A DNA stretch of 20,929 bases from the NCBI GenBank assembly GCA_002427015.1, contig DIPE01000094.1:1-20929 (forward strand), given 5' to 3'. The position numbers and the translations under genes were made by a program. The notes under the pieces are model-generated. The model did not search any database. It worked only from the letters and a program-made list of their open reading frames with translations, and was not told where the DNA came from. Position 1 is the stretch's first letter. Each line of letters begins with the position of its first letter. Positions 14,075 through 20,929 of this stretch are shown one piece after another. The DNA is from Firmicutes bacterium UBA5496 (GTDB taxonomy: Bacteria > Bacillota > Proteinivoracia > UBA4975).

Positions 14075-14476
14075 TTACATATCCTCGCCGGTAAATGCTC
14101 CGGGAAGCAGTTGACCTATGGTGACAACGACGCCTTCTCCATCTTCATTTACCAGGATTATTTCCGTCTGGTCACTGAAAAACTCCCGCAGAACCTGGCG
14201 ACAAGCGCCGCAAGGAGAAGCGGCCTTCTTCCCGTACACTGCTACCGCCAAACCGGCAAACTCTCTCTCCCCTTCGGAAACTGCCTTAAACACAGCAGTG
14301 CGCTCGGCACAGTTTGTCAGGCCATAGGATGCGTTTTCAATATTGCAGCCCCTGTATATTTTGCCTTCTTTAGTTAACAACGCCGCCCCCACCCTGTATT
14401 TTGAATAAGGCACATAGGCATTGTCGCGGGCCTCTAAGGCAGCATTGACTAAGCGCCCTTTAATGTCCGGCTCCAT
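14075..14476 (-). CDS. cdd: Cytidine deaminase
   Basis: Zinc enzyme that deaminates cytidine and deoxycytidine to uridine and deoxyuridine in pyrimidine salvage. The homotetrameric-type protein has 133 residues from the chosen start. YVPYSKYRVGAALLT and GCNIENASYGLTNCAERTA supply the first zinc cysteine and the catalytic glutamate (CAE). PCGACRQVL supplies the other two cysteines. I chose ATG 14476 because GAGGAG lies 7 nt upstream; an ATG at 14491 would add five residues and cover the upstream stop. It lies between a DUF881 gene and era, and the neighbour order cdd-era is standard for Firmicutes. Confidence 0.97.
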   Translation of the reverse strand: MEPDIKGRLVNAALEARDNAYVPYSKYRVGAALLTKEGKIYRGCNIENASYGLTNCAERTAVFKAVSEGEREFAGLAVAVYGKKAASPCGACRQVLREFFSDQTEIILVNEDGEGVVVTIGQLLPGAFTGEDM

Positions 14477-14487
14477 AAACTCACTCC

Positions 14488-15525
14488 TCATTGAATTGCT
14501 TTTGCCGGGAGAACAATGTTCTCGCGGTTTTCAATGTCAAAGCTCAACATGCCCTTTAACGACACCGAAAAGAGTAAATCCACGCCGGCTACAAGGGTAG
14601 TAGTGTCGCCAATGGCTTGAATGACAACAGGGTTGCTCCTGATTTGGACGCCGTCGACAATAATGCCCTCCTCTGAATCGATAATATAGCTGTTGACGGC
14701 CAACCTTTGTCCATTGATGGCAATTGCCGCTGCCCCTGAAGAGTACAATTCCCCGATAATGCGCCGCAAATCGCCGGCAGATACCGAGAAAACCTGATCA
14801 TAAACGGAGATTATTACTCCAGGGCCGGATATCTCGGCAAAGCCAGCAGTCTTATTGACCTTGGCATATTCGGCGCGAAGAATTTCAATTTCCCCTTCCA
14901 AATACTTGATGGTATCCTGCTCCTGATTTTGGGGAACTAATTGGGCCACACCGTTTTCAACCAAGACATTAAAGGTGGAAAGATGGCGGTAAGGTTCGTA
15001 AAACCCGCGCAGAGCTTCTTTGCTGAACAGATTTTCAATGTCTTGAAGCTGATTTAAGGTGCTTTCCCGCAGGTTGTTGGGCTTCTTAACATCATATCCG
15101 CCAGTGGGCAGAGGCTCAACCGTGAGGATTATCTGGGAACTGGCGTACTGAACTTCCTGGGAGGCATTTAACACTGCCAGCACCTTTTCGGCATTGAGGT
15201 GAGCATATTCGGAAATAATCATGTCCCTGGTTTTACTGGCGCTGTTCTGCATAATCTTTGCCAGCTCTGTCTGATTGCTGACGAGATAAACATCATAATG
15301 GAGCTTGGCCAGGGCCTGCTTGACGCTGCTCTTCTCGGCCACATCCAATGTCCTGGCCAGTTCCTGCAAATCGCCAATAAGGCCGTTGGCAAAAGTTTTC
15401 GCCTCAGCTAATTCAGTTTTGCCGCCCAAATCCCCGAACTTGATTTGTGACGCCAGGATAATTATATTTAGGCCAATGGCAATGATAGCCAGAATTCTTA
15501 AGACTCTTGCATTCCTTTTATCCAC
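14488..15525 (-). CDS. DUF881 family membrane-anchored protein, second copy
   Basis: 345 residues with one N-terminal membrane anchor (about residues 9-26) followed by an extracytoplasmic domain. A helical, coiled-coil-like segment near residues 205-225 precedes the DUF881 domain, which shows GPGVIISVYDQ, DLRRIIGELYSSGAAAIAINGQRL, GVQIRSNPVVIQAIGD and a C-terminal FDIENRENIVLPA. The start is GTG 15525 with a weak G-rich ribosome site. DUF881 proteins are known from division-gene neighbourhoods of Gram-positive bacteria, but their function is not established. Here the gene is between dgkA and cdd, next to a paralogue from which it has diverged strongly. Confidence 0.85.
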   Translation of the reverse strand: MDKRNARVLRILAIIAIGLNIIILASQIKFGDLGGKTELAEAKTFANGLIGDLQELARTLDVAEKSSVKQALAKLHYDVYLVSNQTELAKIMQNSASKTRDMIISEYAHLNAEKVLAVLNASQEVQYASSQIILTVEPLPTGGYDVKKPNNLRESTLNQLQDIENLFSKEALRGFYEPYRHLSTFNVLVENGVAQLVPQNQEQDTIKYLEGEIEILRAEYAKVNKTAGFAEISGPGVIISVYDQVFSVSAGDLRRIIGELYSSGAAAIAINGQRLAVNSYIIDSEEGIIVDGVQIRSNPVVIQAIGDTTTLVAGVDLLFSVSLKGMLSFDIENRENIVLPAKAIQ

Positions 15526-15537
15526 TTGCCCCGCCCC

Positions 15538-16584
15538 CTAACGCAGAGACTGGCCCGGAAGCCGTATTTCTGATTCAATGCTGACTTCAACCCGCAGATT
15601 CCTCTTCTCCCGGTAATACTGGAAAAGGGAGCTGAGATATTCATTCATTGCCTCAGTATCGCCAACCGCCTTGATAATTAAAGGCTTTACGGGAATGGGG
15701 TCATAGTTTACGAGAATGGGTCCCCCTACACAGCGTATGGATGTATCTACCACCAGGCGTTTGCCTCCTACGGATATCCCCACCGCCCCGCTGGCAAAGA
15801 GAGAATGGACTATTTCCTGCACATCCACATCATGAATAATATTGTTTTCACTAAAGAGCAATTCATCTTCCGCATCCATGAGGGATATTACCAAGCCCGG
15901 TCCGGTTAATTCCGAATAACCGGTGAGAGACCTGAGATTGTTATACTCCTGCTCCAGGAATTTATACTGGTTCTGCATATGCTGAACAGGATAAAGCTCA
16001 CTTAAGGGTTCTATGACCCTGGTCATAATTTCGCCTTCAACCACATCAATTGCAATGGTAACTGTCTGCATGCCAATCCCTTTGGGAGAAAAATGGGAGC
16101 GGATTTTTTCAACGGTAGCAGAATCCAGAAACTCGCCCCCCTCTAGGGAGATGGCGTTGTCAGCAAGAAAATGAATAATTACTTCTGTGGAAGCCGTTAG
16201 TTGGGTCAGATTTGGGTCCTGATATATCACCCACTCTAACCAGTTGGTCATGTAATAATCAGCTTCCTCCCGGATAGTATCTTCAAAAACTCCCATTTCC
16301 GAGAGGATTAGATTAGTAATTTCATCTGTTGTCGTTGCATTGACAATGGCCTTATGCAAATTTTCATAGGCAAATCTTACGCGCGTATTATCTTCGGGAA
16401 TATCAAGATCAGAGGCCAGACGTCTGTTAAGCTCCAGCAAACTCAGGGCATAATCCCGAGCATTATGAAATTCGCCCATCTCAAAAGTGATCAACCCCAA
16501 AGAGTTAATTAAGAGGGCGACACTGAGCACGAGAGAAACAGCCAATAAAATATACACATCTGTAACTTTCCAGCATTCTGCCAT
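15538..16584 (-). CDS. DUF881 family membrane-anchored protein, first copy
   Basis: 348 residues: a single N-terminal hydrophobic anchor (about residues 10-30), a long extracytoplasmic helical region, then the DUF881 core. The core has TGPGLVISLMDAEDE, DVQEIVHSLFASGAVGISVGGKRL, CVGGPILVNYDPIPVKPLIIKAVGD and a final VEVSIESEIRLPGQSLR. The spacing of motifs matches the neighbouring copy, so they are tandem paralogues, but identity is low. ATG 16584 has GGAGG 7 nt upstream, inside the end of dgkA. Probably an envelope-associated protein co-expressed with DgkA; the function is unknown. Confidence 0.85.
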   Translation of the reverse strand: MAECWKVTDVYILLAVSLVLSVALLINSLGLITFEMGEFHNARDYALSLLELNRRLASDLDIPEDNTRVRFAYENLHKAIVNATTTDEITNLILSEMGVFEDTIREEADYYMTNWLEWVIYQDPNLTQLTASTEVIIHFLADNAISLEGGEFLDSATVEKIRSHFSPKGIGMQTVTIAIDVVEGEIMTRVIEPLSELYPVQHMQNQYKFLEQEYNNLRSLTGYSELTGPGLVISLMDAEDELLFSENNIIHDVDVQEIVHSLFASGAVGISVGGKRLVVDTSIRCVGGPILVNYDPIPVKPLIIKAVGDTEAMNEYLSSLFQYYREKRNLRVEVSIESEIRLPGQSLR

Positions 16585-16588
16585 AGCT

Positions 16589-16957
16589 CTACCTCCCGAC
16601 TAATTCCAGCAACCTGAGAACCATAACAAGAACACCCACAACAATGGCATAAAGAGCGGACATCAAGACTGCAGCCGCAGCGCAATTCTTAGCGATTTTA
16701 GCCAGCGGGTGATACTCGGCAGTATACAAATCGATGGTTTTTTCGATAGCCGTATTAAATAATTCGCTGATGAGGACAAAAAAAGCAGCCGAAAGCAGAA
16801 ACAAGATTTGGTACAGTTCAAAATCCAAAATAGCAATCAGAATTCCAAGGATGACAGAGGCAAGACAATGAACTCTAAAATTGCGCTGAGTTTTAAAGCT
16901 GTAAACAAAACCCTGAAACGCGAAGCGAAAGCTTTCCCATAGGGTTTTGGCACGCAA
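16589..16957 (-). CDS. dgkA: Diacylglycerol/undecaprenol kinase (DgkA)
   Basis: Small integral membrane kinase; Gram-positive members phosphorylate undecaprenol for cell-wall lipid carrier recycling. The 122-residue protein has three hydrophobic helices. The family core is ELFNTAIEKTIDLYTAEYHPLAKIAKN, with Glu65, Asn68 and Glu72 in place. Residue 91 is asparagine (codon AAT, 16687-16685) where the family has a conserved aspartate (AKD), and the following glycine of AAGAV is alanine. That Asp is reported as functionally important in Escherichia coli DgkA, so activity may be altered. The start is TTG 16957 with GGGGAGGG 6 nt upstream. It lies 1 nt after ybeY. Confidence 0.93.
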   Translation of the reverse strand: MRAKTLWESFRFAFQGFVYSFKTQRNFRVHCLASVILGILIAILDFELYQILFLLSAAFFVLISELFNTAIEKTIDLYTAEYHPLAKIAKNCAAAAVLMSALYAIVVGVLVMVLRLLELVGR

Positions 16958-16958
16958 G

Positions 16959-17390
16959 TTATACCCTCCCCAAGTTTAATCTTTCGAGGATTTTTTCTTC
17001 CATGGCCCGCATCTCCGGGTTCGGTTCTTCTCCATGCTCGTAGCCTAGCAAGTGTAGAATACCATGTACTAATAAAAAGCAAAATTCCCTTTGCCGGCTG
17101 TGGCCATACTCCTGGGCCTGGCTCTCAACCCGCCGCCAGCAGATGTAAATCTCGCCGGTGATTTCATCCTCTGCTCCCAAAGGAAAACTAAGGACATCGG
17201 TGACAGAGTCATTATGCCGAAAATCCCTGTTTAACTGGCGCACCAGCTCTTCAGAAGCCACAATCACATTATAACATTCTTGGGGAAAAGATGTATTAAA
17301 AGCGCCTTCAACCGCTTGAACCGTCTGCTCCACAAGGGAATCCAAATCCCCAGTGTCAAACTCCTGTTCAAAAAACAATTGCAGCTGCAT
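16959..17390 (-). CDS. ybeY: rRNA maturation endoribonuclease YbeY
   Basis: Zinc-dependent single-strand endoribonuclease acting in 16S rRNA 3'-end maturation and ribosome quality control. The 143-residue protein has the metal motif HGILHLLGYEH (about residues 109-119) with all three histidines. The usual Asp before the last His is Glu. NRDFRHNDSVTDVLSFPL is the family's second conserved block. ATG 17390 has GGAGG 6 nt upstream. The yqfF-ybeY-dgkA-era order is standard, and YbeY and Era act on the same rRNA end. Confidence 0.96.
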   Translation of the reverse strand: MQLQLFFEQEFDTGDLDSLVEQTVQAVEGAFNTSFPQECYNVIVASEELVRQLNRDFRHNDSVTDVLSFPLGAEDEITGEIYICWRRVESQAQEYGHSRQREFCFLLVHGILHLLGYEHGEEPNPEMRAMEEKILERLNLGRV

Positions 17391-17403
17391 GACTTTCCTC
17401 CTC

Positions 17404-19563
17404 CTACGAACTCAGCTTTGCCAAATCTTTTTCCGTTGGATAGGCGATGCGCTTATGATAAATGCCGGCAAACACCTTGACAAATGCTTGAGAAATCAAG
17501 CTCAGGTCTTTAAGAGTCAGGTCACATTGATCCAACTGACCATCAGCTAATTTATCCTGGACTATCTTATCGACCATGCCCTGAATCCGAAACTGATTGG
17601 GCTGGGAAAGAGATCTGACTGCGGCTTCAACGGAGTCCGCCAGCATAATGATGCCAGCCTCTTTGAACTGAGGTTTAGGCCCTTCATACCGGAACTTGTC
17701 TTCCAGCAGCTGATCCTTATTGCCCCGTTCGGAAAGGGCCCGGTGATAAAAGAACCCAATCAAGGTGGTGCCGTGATGCTGTTCAATAATATCTTTTAAA
17801 ACCGGCGGCAGTTTGTACTGCTGAGCCAATTCCACGCCGCCGCGGACATGGGCTGTGAGAATCATGCTGCTGAGGCTGGGAGGAATTTTATCATGGGGAT
17901 TGTAGCCCTGAAACTGATTCTCAATAAAAAAGTATGGACGAGTCAGTTTGCCCAGGTCGTGATAGTAGGAGCCTACCCTGCAAAGCACAGGGTCAGCGCC
18001 AACAGCTTCAGCGCCTGCCTCAGCTAGATTGCCCACCATGATGCTGTGATGGTATGTGCCCGGGGCTTCCAGCAGCAAACGCTTCAGGGGCGTTTGATTG
18101 GGATTGGCTAATTCCAACAGCCTGATTGAAGTGGTTATGCCAAAGGCTGATTCAATAAAAGGCAGGAGGCCTACGGCAAAGACAGAAGAGAGAACGCCGC
18201 TGGCAACGCCCATGGCCAGATCCAGCAGTGTCCGCTGCACAGAAGTCTGAGTCAAGGCCAGGCCGTTGCTGATGAGGGTTAATCCCAGTATGCCAGCCGC
18301 GTTAGCCGCTGCCACCAGCAGTCCCGCCCGGGTCAGGTCCGACCTTTGATTGACCTTGGATACACTGTAGGCGCCGGCTATACTGCCGATTAATGCCATC
18401 ACCAGCACGTTGAGTTCGCCGCCGGCAGTAACGGCTATAACCAGTGCCAGGGTAGTCCCGAAAAACAGGGCAAGGTTGACGTCAAAAATGATTGCCAGGA
18501 GCAAAGAAGCCATCCCAGCAGGAATCAAATAGGCAGAGCCCGCTTCAAGGAGCAAGCCGCCGAATAATTTGGCCGCCCATAAAGTAAGGATGATGATCAG
18601 CCCGATTAACCAGAGCCGGGAAGGAACAGCAAAGAGCTCCGGCCGGTAGCGGTACATATAGTATCCCCAGGCGGCAAAAATACAGAGAATCAAAACTGTC
18701 AGGCCCAGGTAGTACCCGTAGGCAAAACTGGTTTCAAGCATTCCCAGAGCCCGCAACTGGGATAGATGCTCGGGGGTAACAGCTTCACCTTTATCAATGA
18801 TTTTGGCGCCTTTGAGGATGACAATATCCTCAACCTGATCCCTGGCCCGGCGGCGCTGAACCGCAGTTTCTTCCGGGGAATAAATTCTGTTGTGCCGATA
18901 ATTTGCTTCCAGACTGGCGACCACAAATTCTCTAAGCTCAGGCACAATCTGGGCCTGATATAAGTCAGTTTTTATATTCTGCAGGCTTCCCGCCACTTCA
19001 TCAGGCTTGATTCCCGGCTGCAGACTGGCATGAATCAGGCTTCTGGTCAGATCCAGGGCCTGTTGAACACTTTCTCTGGGAATTGCCAGTAAGGCCAAGG
19101 CAGTCTCCTCATCCCCGGCCTCGGGAAAGGCTGCCAGCAGTTGGGCGGCCATCTCTTGTTGGCTAATTTCATCAGTCTCCTGCTCGCTTCCGTCTTCCCC
19201 TGGGTTTTCTTCTGTAGCGGCAGCTTCCCGGTCCTTTACTTCCAGCAAGTACACCAGCAAGCCGGTAACCTGGTTGGTGACTTTGCCTTCTACTGACGAA
19301 TCAAACAAGTAGACATCTTCAACCTGTTCAGCAGCTGCCGAGCGGGCAAGGCTGGTAGCCTCCTGATCGATGACAGTCCTGGAGGCATAGATGGTATCCG
19401 GAGAAATTTCTCCCTCTGCCAATTCATATTGGGCGGGCAAGATGCCAATGGCCACCGTGGCCAACAGCGCTAAAAATATGACAATCCCTTGGAAGATTTT
19501 ATATTCCGGCTCTTGCCGGAAGTCCGCCAGTTTGTCCAAAATGTTTTTAAGCATTCGCTTCAT
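17404..19563 (-). CDS. pgpH: 7TM-HD family cyclic-di-AMP phosphodiesterase (PgpH/YqfF)
   Basis: 719 residues: an N-terminal membrane segment, an extracytoplasmic 7TMR-HDED domain (about 45-265), seven transmembrane helices (about 275-480) and a cytosolic HD domain (about 495-690). HD-type metal ligands are seen in APGTYHHSIMV, YYHDLGK, AHVRGG and EQHHGT. Relatives hydrolyse c-di-AMP to pApA and so affect osmotic and wall homeostasis. Residues about 110-140 of the outer domain hold an acidic, low-complexity insertion rich in E, D and Q. ATG 19563 has GAGG 7 nt upstream and lies 9 nt after phoH. Family and order are standard. Confidence 0.95.
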   Translation of the reverse strand: MKRMLKNILDKLADFRQEPEYKIFQGIVIFLALLATVAIGILPAQYELAEGEISPDTIYASRTVIDQEATSLARSAAAEQVEDVYLFDSSVEGKVTNQVTGLLVYLLEVKDREAAATEENPGEDGSEQETDEISQQEMAAQLLAAFPEAGDEETALALLAIPRESVQQALDLTRSLIHASLQPGIKPDEVAGSLQNIKTDLYQAQIVPELREFVVASLEANYRHNRIYSPEETAVQRRRARDQVEDIVILKGAKIIDKGEAVTPEHLSQLRALGMLETSFAYGYYLGLTVLILCIFAAWGYYMYRYRPELFAVPSRLWLIGLIIILTLWAAKLFGGLLLEAGSAYLIPAGMASLLLAIIFDVNLALFFGTTLALVIAVTAGGELNVLVMALIGSIAGAYSVSKVNQRSDLTRAGLLVAAANAAGILGLTLISNGLALTQTSVQRTLLDLAMGVASGVLSSVFAVGLLPFIESAFGITTSIRLLELANPNQTPLKRLLLEAPGTYHHSIMVGNLAEAGAEAVGADPVLCRVGSYYHDLGKLTRPYFFIENQFQGYNPHDKIPPSLSSMILTAHVRGGVELAQQYKLPPVLKDIIEQHHGTTLIGFFYHRALSERGNKDQLLEDKFRYEGPKPQFKEAGIIMLADSVEAAVRSLSQPNQFRIQGMVDKIVQDKLADGQLDQCDLTLKDLSLISQAFVKVFAGIYHKRIAYPTEKDLAKLSS

Positions 19564-19572
19564 ATCCCCGCC

Positions 19573-20529
19573 TCACTTTCTCTTGGGGGCATGTCTGGCA
19601 TAGGCCTGGACAATATCTGCCACCAGCCTGTGCCTGATGATATCGCTTTCATCCAGGAAAATCACTTCAATGCCTTCAATTCCCTTGAGGATGCCAATAA
19701 CCTGGCGCAGCCCCGATACTGTTTCCCGGGGCAAGTCAATCTGAGTAATGTCACCGGTGACAATTGCCTTGGAGCCAAAACCAAACCGGGTGAGAAACAT
19801 CTTCATCTGTTCAGGGGTAGTATTTTGCGCTTCATCAAGGATGATAAAGGCATCGTTTAAGGTTCTGCCCCGCATATAGGCCAAGGGGGCTACTTCGATT
19901 ACACCCTTTTCCATATACTTCTGGTAGATTTCCAGGCCCAAAAACTCCAAGAGGGCATCATAGAGAGGCCGGAGGTATGGATCAACCTTATCCTGGAGAT
20001 CTCCGGGCAAAAAGCCCAGCCTCTCGCCCGCTTCTATGGCGGGGCGGGTCAAGATAATCTTGGCGATTTGCTTTTCTTTCAGCGCCCGGACCGCCATGGC
20101 CACTGCAAGATAGGTTTTGCCTGTGCCTGCAGGACCAATGCCAAAGACCAGGTCATTCTGTTTAATGGCCTGGATATAGCGGTGCTGACCGGCAGTCTTG
20201 GCAACGACCTTTTTCCCCCGGGGTGTGACAATGATCTCATCTTTGTAGAAAACCCGGTGGTCAGTTTTATGGGCTTTATAATTTTGCACCATCTGTTTTA
20301 CTTCTTCATAGTCAGGGCAATAACCTGCCCGAATAATTTCCAAAATCTGTTTTATTAAATCTTCTGCCAGCTCCCGGTTGGGAGAGGGGCCAGCCACCTG
20401 CAAACCCTCATCTTTGAGGACCAGGTTGACGCCAAAAACTTTGGCAAAGAGAGCGAGATTTTTATCCTGCATCCCCAAAAGTTTCAATGCCTCTCCGTTG
20501 TCAAGCTTAATACTTTCCCCTTCGGTCAA
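19573..20529 (-). CDS. phoH: PhoH-like ATPase
   Basis: Cytosolic P-loop NTPase of the PhoH family, probably involved in RNA metabolism alongside YbeY; the exact substrate is unsettled. The 318-residue protein has Walker A GPAGTGKT (132-139), the family signature TRPAIEAGERLGFLPGDLQDKVDPYLRPLYD, Walker B FIILDEAQNTT and the sensor-like IVTGDITQIDLP. The start is TTG 20529, with a G-rich ribosome site (20545-20539) 9 nt upstream that overlaps the end of yqfD. Length and motifs are normal. Confidence 0.96.
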   Translation of the reverse strand: MTEGESIKLDNGEALKLLGMQDKNLALFAKVFGVNLVLKDEGLQVAGPSPNRELAEDLIKQILEIIRAGYCPDYEEVKQMVQNYKAHKTDHRVFYKDEIIVTPRGKKVVAKTAGQHRYIQAIKQNDLVFGIGPAGTGKTYLAVAMAVRALKEKQIAKIILTRPAIEAGERLGFLPGDLQDKVDPYLRPLYDALLEFLGLEIYQKYMEKGVIEVAPLAYMRGRTLNDAFIILDEAQNTTPEQMKMFLTRFGFGSKAIVTGDITQIDLPRETVSGLRQVIGILKGIEGIEVIFLDESDIIRHRLVADIVQAYARHAPKRK

Positions 20530-20533
20530 TCAC

Positions 20534-20929
20534 TCATTCCCCCCTGATTTGAACCCTTTCACAACCAATATTTGTTTCTACTGTTAAAAGCACTCTATAA
20601 GCGAACAGGCCCTCACCCAGTGAAATTTTCTCCACCTCTTTGCTCAAGATGGCGGCCTGTTCTTCAATCTGAGCATGGGCGGCAATGAGCGCCCGCAAAC
20701 GCGCAAGTTCATCCGCTTCTTGGGGCGAAAAGTTTTTAGCGCTCAGGCTAATTTCGGAATACAAGCGGCGGAGGAAAACGATATTACTGCGATATATGCT
20801 GGCGGAGGACTCTTCTACCTCATAATATTCATATTTTGGCTTGCGGGAAAGGGGTAAATCTTTGCCCCAGAGCTGCAATATATCCACTTGCTGCTGTCTG
20901 CCGGTATAGCTCTTCTCAATTTCATGCAA
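20534..20929 (-). CDS. yqfD: Sporulation protein YqfD, C-terminal part (truncated by window edge)
   Basis: The last 131 residues of a gene that continues past the window end; the first visible codon is not a real start. The segment contains LQLWGKDLPL, a central helical stretch (ADELARLRALIAAHAQIEEQAAILSKEVEKI) and a final beta-rich YRVLLTVETNIGCERVQIRGE. This matches the C-terminal region of YqfD, a membrane protein expressed in sporulation and always next to phoH in Firmicutes. It ends 4 nt before the phoH start. Assignment is from context and tail sequence. Confidence 0.8.
   Translation of the reverse strand: MHEIEKSYTGRQQQVDILQLWGKDLPLSRKPKYEYYEVEESSASIYRSNIVFLRRLYSEISLSAKNFSPQEADELARLRALIAAHAQIEEQAAILSKEVEKISLGEGLFAYRVLLTVETNIGCERVQIRGE

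Overview
The window is about 21 kb from a spore-forming, probably anaerobic Gram-positive bacterium (Bacillota, Clostridia or the Dethiobacter-like groups); the species cannot be fixed from this sequence. The evidence is the gene order yqfD-phoH-yqfF-ybeY-dgkA-cdd-era-recO, an ispH-rpsA fusion of the clostridial type, and several sporulation-linked families (YqfD, YIEGIA, DUF1614, DUF3189). Every gene I can support is on the minus strand and most are packed with 1-17 nt gaps or overlaps, so transcription runs from high to low coordinates. There are no tRNAs, rRNAs, CRISPR arrays, insertion sequences or phage genes.

Reading in the direction of transcription: 20.9-12.5 kb is the yqfD (partial), phoH, yqfF/pgpH, ybeY, dgkA, two tandem DUF881 genes, cdd, era, recO cluster. 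It combines rRNA maturation (YbeY, Era), c-di-AMP breakdown (PgpH), undecaprenol or diacylglycerol phosphorylation (DgkA), pyrimidine salvage and recombination repair. At 12.5-10.6 kb, where glyQ-glyS normally follow recO, there is only one gene. It encodes a strongly diverged glycyl-tRNA synthetase beta-subunit homologue, with no alpha subunit beside it. At 10.6-6.55 kb come a 54-residue YpfB/DUF5359-like membrane peptide, cmk, ispH-rpsA behind a clear sigma-A promoter, and fni, which ends in a strong intrinsic terminator. At 6.5-4.7 kb is a three-gene membrane module (DUF1614, YIEGIA, YIEGIA capping subunit) with a possible forespore promoter. At 4.65-3.7 kb are two tandem DUF3189 genes. At 3.7-0.05 kb is a DUF512 (PDZ plus radical-SAM-like), der, gpsA operon joined by 4-nt overlaps. 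Its sigma-A-like promoter has a -10 box flanked by an 8-bp inverted repeat.

The points most worth a second look are: (1) the orphan, degenerate GlyS-like protein; (2) era, which has no ATG/GTG/TTG start and appears to begin at an ATC codon behind a perfect Shine-Dalgarno; (3) a long near-perfect hairpin inside the first codons of fni, just past the rpsA stop; (4) substitutions at conserved positions in DgkA (Asp to Asn) and Fni (His to Tyr); (5) two DUF881 genes inserted in the otherwise standard dgkA-cdd-era order; (6) the inverted repeat around the DUF512-operon -10 box.
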